From NCBI GenBank assembly GCA_964607865.1, contig CAZSLZ010000072.1, positions 1-16,516 of the forward strand: a DNA stretch of 16,516 nt, given 5' to 3'. The stretch is from CAZSLZ01 sp964607865 (GTDB lineage Bacteria; Vulcanimicrobiota; JAJTBE01; CAZSLZ01). Position numbers and translations under genes: made by a program. Shown here one piece after another: positions 13,453 to 16,516 of this stretch; within the stretch, counting starts at the first letter, position 1; every line of letters begins with the position of its first letter. The notes beneath the pieces are model-generated. The model had not been told where the DNA came from. It worked only from the letters and a program-made list of their open reading frames with translations, and did not search any database.

Positions 13453-14586
13453 GTGGGAATTTTAACGGATTCAATCAGAAATATGTTTCGCAGAAAATTC
13501 AGAACTCTTCTGGCAATGCTGGGGGTTGCAGTGGGGGTGTTCTCTTTCCTTGTTATGGGATCCATGGCAGAAAATTTTCAACAACTATCCCGGCAGTTTA
13601 AAAATTTATTTGCAGACAAGGTGTTTATCAGCGAAAAACCTACATTCTGGGCCGGCGGTGGTATAATTTCCCAGTATAAATTACCAGAGATTCAGGAAAT
13701 AAAGGGCGTCAAAAAAACAGTCCCAATTCTGATAAATCGCTTCAGAACCGATAATATGATAACTCTTGGAATTCCATGGGTCGTAATAGGAGTGCCTCCT
13801 GAACAACTGAGCATGGCGTCGGGCAACTTCAGAATTCACGAAGGCCAGGCAGAGCTTAATACCGATGCTGATGCAGTTATGGGTTTTGATATTGCCAGGG
13901 AAAACAATTTACACCCCGGCAATTCCATCAACCTGGAAGGGTATGAATTCAGAATAAACGGTATTTATTCCAAAACCGGCGGGCTTCTTGATGGCCAGGT
14001 TTTTATTTCTTTAAATACTGCTCAGAAAATTTATCACCGCAAGGGTTTGCTGACCAGTATAATGGTGATACCCACACACCGCCAGGACCCGGAAGAATTG
14101 TCATCGATTATAGCAAATGAAATCGACGGCATAAAAGCAATTCCTCCTTCAAAATTCAAGACGCAGGTTAATTCCTCTTTGCGATTGTGGAATTCCCTGG
14201 CTTCAGCTGCGCTGGTATCGGCAGTTCTGGCAGGAGCTCTATGCATTGTTATTGTAATGTTGGTTTCCATATCGGAAAGAACCGTGGAAATTGGCATAAA
14301 GAAAGCTACGGGTGCTTCGGATGGTTATATTATTGCTGAATTTTTCAGTGAATCGTTCATGATTGCTCTGGCAGGCTGGCTTGCCGGCAGCATAACCGCG
14401 CCGATTTTCATCTTCCTTATAGAAAAAAATGTAGAATTGATGGGCAGCAGTATGTTCAGATTGACGGGAGGGCTGTTGTTAAAAGCATTTCTGGGAGCGG
14501 TGATAATTGGTTGTATCGCCGGAGTTTACCCTGCGTATAAAGCTTCAAAAATTAAAATTGTAGAAGCAATGAAAATAAGGTACTGA
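13453..14586 (+). CDS. ABC transporter permease, MacB/FtsX type
   Basis: 377 residues from GTG 13453. The N-terminus GILTDSIRNMFRRKFRTLL leading into the first membrane segment (18-37) is typical, but the ribosome site is poor. An extracytoplasmic MacB-PCD-like domain (about 38-245) follows, then three membrane segments (about 250-272, 300-322 and 340-358). FtsX signatures are SERTVEIGIKKATGAS (274-289) and GVYPAYKASKIKIVEAMKIRY at the end. Length and four-segment layout fit MacB/LolCE-type permeases that work as mechanotransmission exporters of lipoproteins, peptides or drugs rather than importers. The ATPase gene starts 2 bp after the stop. No MacA-like adaptor or TolC-like gene is in the window, so the substrate is open. 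A separate upstream start cannot be excluded. Confidence 0.9.
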   Translation: MGILTDSIRNMFRRKFRTLLAMLGVAVGVFSFLVMGSMAENFQQLSRQFKNLFADKVFISEKPTFWAGGGIISQYKLPEIQEIKGVKKTVPILINRFRTDNMITLGIPWVVIGVPPEQLSMASGNFRIHEGQAELNTDADAVMGFDIARENNLHPGNSINLEGYEFRINGIYSKTGGLLDGQVFISLNTAQKIYHRKGLLTSIMVIPTHRQDPEELSSIIANEIDGIKAIPPSKFKTQVNSSLRLWNSLASAALVSAVLAGALCIVIVMLVSISERTVEIGIKKATGASDGYIIAEFFSESFMIALAGWLAGSITAPIFIFLIEKNVELMGSSMFRLTGGLLLKAFLGAVIIGCIAGVYPAYKASKIKIVEAMKIRY

Positions 14587-14588
14587 TT

Positions 14589-15269
14589 TTGGCAAAGACT
14601 GTATTAAAAATTGAAAAGCTAAAAAAAACCTTTATTTATGGCCAGAAAGAAGTGCAAGTTGTGAAAGGGGTTGATCTGGAAGTGAATGAGGGAGAAATAA
14701 TATGTTTATTCGGGCGGTCAGGCAGCGGAAAAACCACCTTGCTGAATCTTATCGGGGGCCTGGATCAACCCGACTCAGGTAAAATAATCATAAACAATAA
14801 AGACATATCTTTCGTTTCTGCCAGAGAAATGCCTGAATTTCGCCGAAAAAATCTGGGGTTTGTTTTTCAATATTTCAATCTTATACCTTACCTCACCACT
14901 CTTGAAAATGTAGTTCTTCCCCTGAAGTTTCATGGTATCGAAAAAAAAGAACGTGAGACAAAAGGCAAAGAAATATTACATTCATTAGGTATGAGCGAAA
15001 GAATGAATTTCAGAATGGCCAATCTTTCAGGAGGCCAGATCCAACGCACAGCTTTCGCCCGGGCAGTTATTATGAACCCCAGCCTGGTACTGGCTGATGA
15101 ACCCACCGGCCAACTGGACACCCAGACAGCAAACGAACTGGCAGAACTGATTTCACATTTAAACCGGGAAAAAACCCTGACCTTTATCATTGCCACCCAC
15201 GATGAAGTTTTTAAATCTATAGCCCACAGGATTCTTAATATTGAAGATGGACTGGTTTGCGAAGTTTAA
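14589..15269 (+). CDS. ABC transporter ATP-binding protein, MacB/LolD type
   Basis: 226 residues, the standard size for LolD/MacB-family ATPases. TTG 14589 is chosen because it directly follows the permease stop and gives the normal N-terminus; ATAAGG about 9 bases upstream is the likely ribosome site. Complete motifs: Walker A GRSGSGKTT (42-50), Q-loop FVFQYFNLIP (Gln94), signature LSGGQIQRTAFARA (146-159), Walker B LVLADEPT (166-173), D-loop GQLDT (Gln in place of the usual Asn) and switch ATHD (His204). It powers the permease encoded just upstream, probably as a two-plus-two complex in the inner membrane. No terminator hairpin was found just downstream. Confidence 0.95.
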   Translation: MAKTVLKIEKLKKTFIYGQKEVQVVKGVDLEVNEGEIICLFGRSGSGKTTLLNLIGGLDQPDSGKIIINNKDISFVSAREMPEFRRKNLGFVFQYFNLIPYLTTLENVVLPLKFHGIEKKERETKGKEILHSLGMSERMNFRMANLSGGQIQRTAFARAVIMNPSLVLADEPTGQLDTQTANELAELISHLNREKTLTFIIATHDEVFKSIAHRILNIEDGLVCEV

Positions 15270-15780
15270 ATTTTTGTATTCACTTCATTGTTTAAAATAA
15301 ATCTTTACATTTCAGTTTCTTACTAATTTCTGATAATTACTTGTTTTTAATGAGTTTTAAAAATTCGAGAAACATCATAAAACCAATATATCTGAATTAC
15401 ATTATACATAGTTTTTACTGATTTTTCGGTGACTTTTACATTAAGAATTTATTTGCCCTCCGGTTAATAGAAAAGAGCCCAGCGGAAGAACAGCTTGTGT
15501 TGCCAACAAACCAGCCCTGAATTTTAAAACTGATTTTAAAACTATGCTTATTATCACTGCCAGGCTCGAACTCATCTCAACTCAATCGGGGCAGCCCATT
15601 TCTGTAAAAGTCATTTTCTGAGGGCTTGAAAAAATTACTGTTAAGTTTGTCTATATGTCTAACTGGTTTCTACTTTACTTTTCGCCACATTCTTCCAGTT
15701 ATTCTGCTTCTTAAAAGCCTGTCACATTTCCATAGCCCTTTATGTTGCCATTGCAAGCCATGAAAATTGCGCCACAGATA
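15270..15780. other. AT-rich non-coding stretch downstream of the transporter
   Basis: No open frame of convincing coding character, RNA gene or clear repeat is recognised on either strand. It may be 3' flank and decayed sequence before the repeat cluster that begins near 15792. Confidence 0.5.
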
Positions 15781-15792
15781 AAATTAGTCCCG

Positions 15793-15828
15793 TCATTGCA
15801 AGGTTTCGAAAAAACCGTGGCAATCTCA
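15793..15828 (+). repeat. Short hairpin element E1 (+ orientation)
   Basis: Opens GTCATTGC and closes GGCAATCTC. Outer stem ATTGC/GCAAT (15796-15800 with 15821-15825), inner stem GGTTT/AAACC (15803-15807 with 15813-15817). Confidence 0.75.
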
Positions 15829-15924
15829 GTTTAGATCGGGTTGGTTCCATACCCATTTACCTTGCGTCCGTGAGCAGCCGGATCTTTCGCTGTTTTCCCT
15901 GGTTACGATGCGAACAATACATTC
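15793..15924 (+). repeat. Long direct repeat, copy 1
   Basis: About 132 bp repeated at 16384-16516. The last 84 bases (15841-15924) are identical in both copies; the first part has about five substitutions and one indel. Confidence 0.95.
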
Positions 15925-15942
15925 CCCAATTCCAAATTGGGA

Positions 15943-15979
15943 GAGATCGCCACGCATCCTGTAGGATGCTCGCGATGAC
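15943..15979 (-). repeat. Short hairpin element E2 (- orientation)
   Basis: On the minus strand it opens GTCATCGC and closes GGCGATCTC. Outer stem ATCGC/GCGAT, inner stem GCATCC/GGATGC (15954-15959 with 15964-15969), all perfect. Confidence 0.75.
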
Positions 15980-15987
15980 GAAATTAG

Positions 15988-16327
15988 AGTGTTCGTTCCC
16001 AACCCACTTACCTTTTTAAACCATTACTTTTTCATTTTATTGCTCACATCAAATTATTACTAAAAACCCGCTCTCCTTTTTTCATTCAGGATTCAATTGC
16101 TGCGCCGGCGCTCTCAGACAGTCCTCGGCTTCGCCTGCGGAACTCGAGCTTGGCTCCGCCGCTTTCTTCCTTCATTACAACGGCCGCTGCCTTTTTCAAT
16201 GTATGAAATTTCCCGTATTGGTTTTTTTGTGGGTATAGCTGGGCTCCTCAAAAACCCGGAGGATTTTAGAAGTCGCCTGCGCCACACCCACCAGGTGTTG
16301 TCTAAACCCACTAACCCGAGTGGTACA
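15988..16327. other. Non-coding stretch with a GC-rich patch between repeat elements
   Basis: An AT-rich part (15988-16090) is followed by a patch at about 16098-16190 that is far more GC-rich than anything around it, with GGCTTCGCC-like small palindromes. Open frames exist on both strands here (16097-16426 and 16114-16401) but they overlap each other and run through the repeat elements, so they are not called as genes. Possibly another interspersed repeat or a decayed insert. Confidence 0.4.
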
Positions 16328-16363
16328 GAGATCGCCACGTCGCTTAACGCTCCTCGCGATGAC
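16328..16363 (-). repeat. Short element E3 (- orientation)
   Basis: On the minus strand it opens GTCATCGCGAGGAGC and closes GTGGCGATCTC. The outer stem ATCGC/GCGAT is intact; the inner part (GCGTTAAGCG) pairs only weakly. This form resembles short GTCATTGCGAG...CAATCTC-type repeats scattered in many bacterial genomes. Confidence 0.7.
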
Positions 16364-16383
16364 GACAAAGCCAACCGAAGCCG

Positions 16384-16516
16384 GTCATTGCAAGGTTTCA
16401 CAGAAACCGTGGCAATCTCAGTATAGAGCGGGTTGGTTCCATACCCATTTACCTTGCGTCCGTGAGCAGCCGGATCTTTCGCTGTTTTCCCTGGTTACGA
16501 TGCGAACAATACATTC
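16384..16516 (+). repeat. Long direct repeat, copy 2 (runs off the window)
   Basis: Begins with hairpin element E4 (16384-16419: outer stem ATTGC/GCAAT, inner stem GGTTTC/GAAACC with ACA loop, perfect). It continues identically to copy 1 to the last base of the window, so the rest of the unit probably lies beyond the edge. Confidence 0.92.

Larger units (their letters stand above)
15792..15980. mobile_element. MITE-like composite repeat unit bounded by inverted short elements
   Basis: About 189 bp starting CGTCATTGC and ending GCGATGACG, so the ends are near-perfect inverted repeats. The left end is a hairpin element in + orientation (15793-15828), the right end the same element type in - orientation (15943-15979). 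A tail of unique sequence and a 7-bp hairpin (CCCAATT/AATTGGG, 15925-15941) lie between them. No transposase is encoded. AAATTAG is found just outside both ends (15782-15788 and 15981-15987), with three extra bases on the left, which might be a target-site duplication. A second copy of its left part starts at 16384. Mobility is inferred. Confidence 0.5.

Noticed and set aside
15995..16014. Degenerate copy of the GTTCCATACCCATTTACCTT part of the long repeat
   Set aside because: The similarity is short and needs compensating gaps; it could be chance or very old decay, so it is not annotated as a repeat.
16097..16426. Open frames on both strands (16097-16426 + and 16114-16401 -)
   Set aside because: They overlap each other, span short repeat elements E3/E4 and a GC-rich patch, have no ribosome site and no recognisable protein features.
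15792..16516. CRISPR array
   Set aside because: The short elements alternate in orientation, are irregularly spaced and carry internal stems; there are no equal spacers and no cas genes.

Overview
The window looks like chromosome of an anaerobic, diderm (Gram-negative-type) bacterium of moderate GC content. Diderm is inferred from Pel exopolysaccharide genes and many Sec-type signal peptides. Anaerobic is inferred from an oxygen-sensitive double-cubane/2-hydroxyacyl-CoA dehydratase-type reductase with its ATP-dependent activator. The phylum cannot be fixed from the sequence alone. No rRNA, tRNA, CRISPR array, transposase or phage gene was recognised.

Left part (1-4163): the end of a pel operon on the + strand, with a partial pelF glycosyltransferase and pelG membrane transporter. 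It meets tail to tail, with no intervening base, a two-gene minus-strand unit: an exported glycerophosphodiester phosphodiesterase followed by an exported GH114/TM1410-family hydrolase related to the hydrolase domain of PelA. A Pel-turnover role for that hydrolase is inferred from family and position.

Middle-left (4197-6379): a translationally overlapping pair, a YjiM/HgdB-like iron-sulfur reductase and its YjiL/HgdC-like ATPase activator. Its substrate is unknown. Then come three minus-strand genes (8474 down to 6534): a small unknown protein overlapping an exported alpha/beta hydrolase, and a small dimeric alpha-beta-barrel (ABM-like) protein.

Middle-right (8640-12385): the most distinctive part. 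Two tandem paralogous secreted proteins share an EF-hand-rich calcium-binding module resembling the one at the ends of RTX/haemagglutinin-type proteins, here as small free-standing proteins. Their promoters have the same unusual layout: four TTAA boxes spaced 10, 11 and 11 bp (one helical turn), then an extended -10 at the same distance. Each gene has its own terminator. A secreted propeller-like protein follows.

Right part (12644-16516): a WrbA-type flavoprotein, then a MacB/FtsX-type permease and its ATPase without an adaptor gene in view, then about 1.25 kb with no convincing gene. The last 730 bp hold interspersed repeats: short elements in both orientations with nested stems that vary in compensating fashion, a roughly 190-bp MITE-like unit bounded by two of them in inverted orientation, and the start of a second copy cut off by the window edge.
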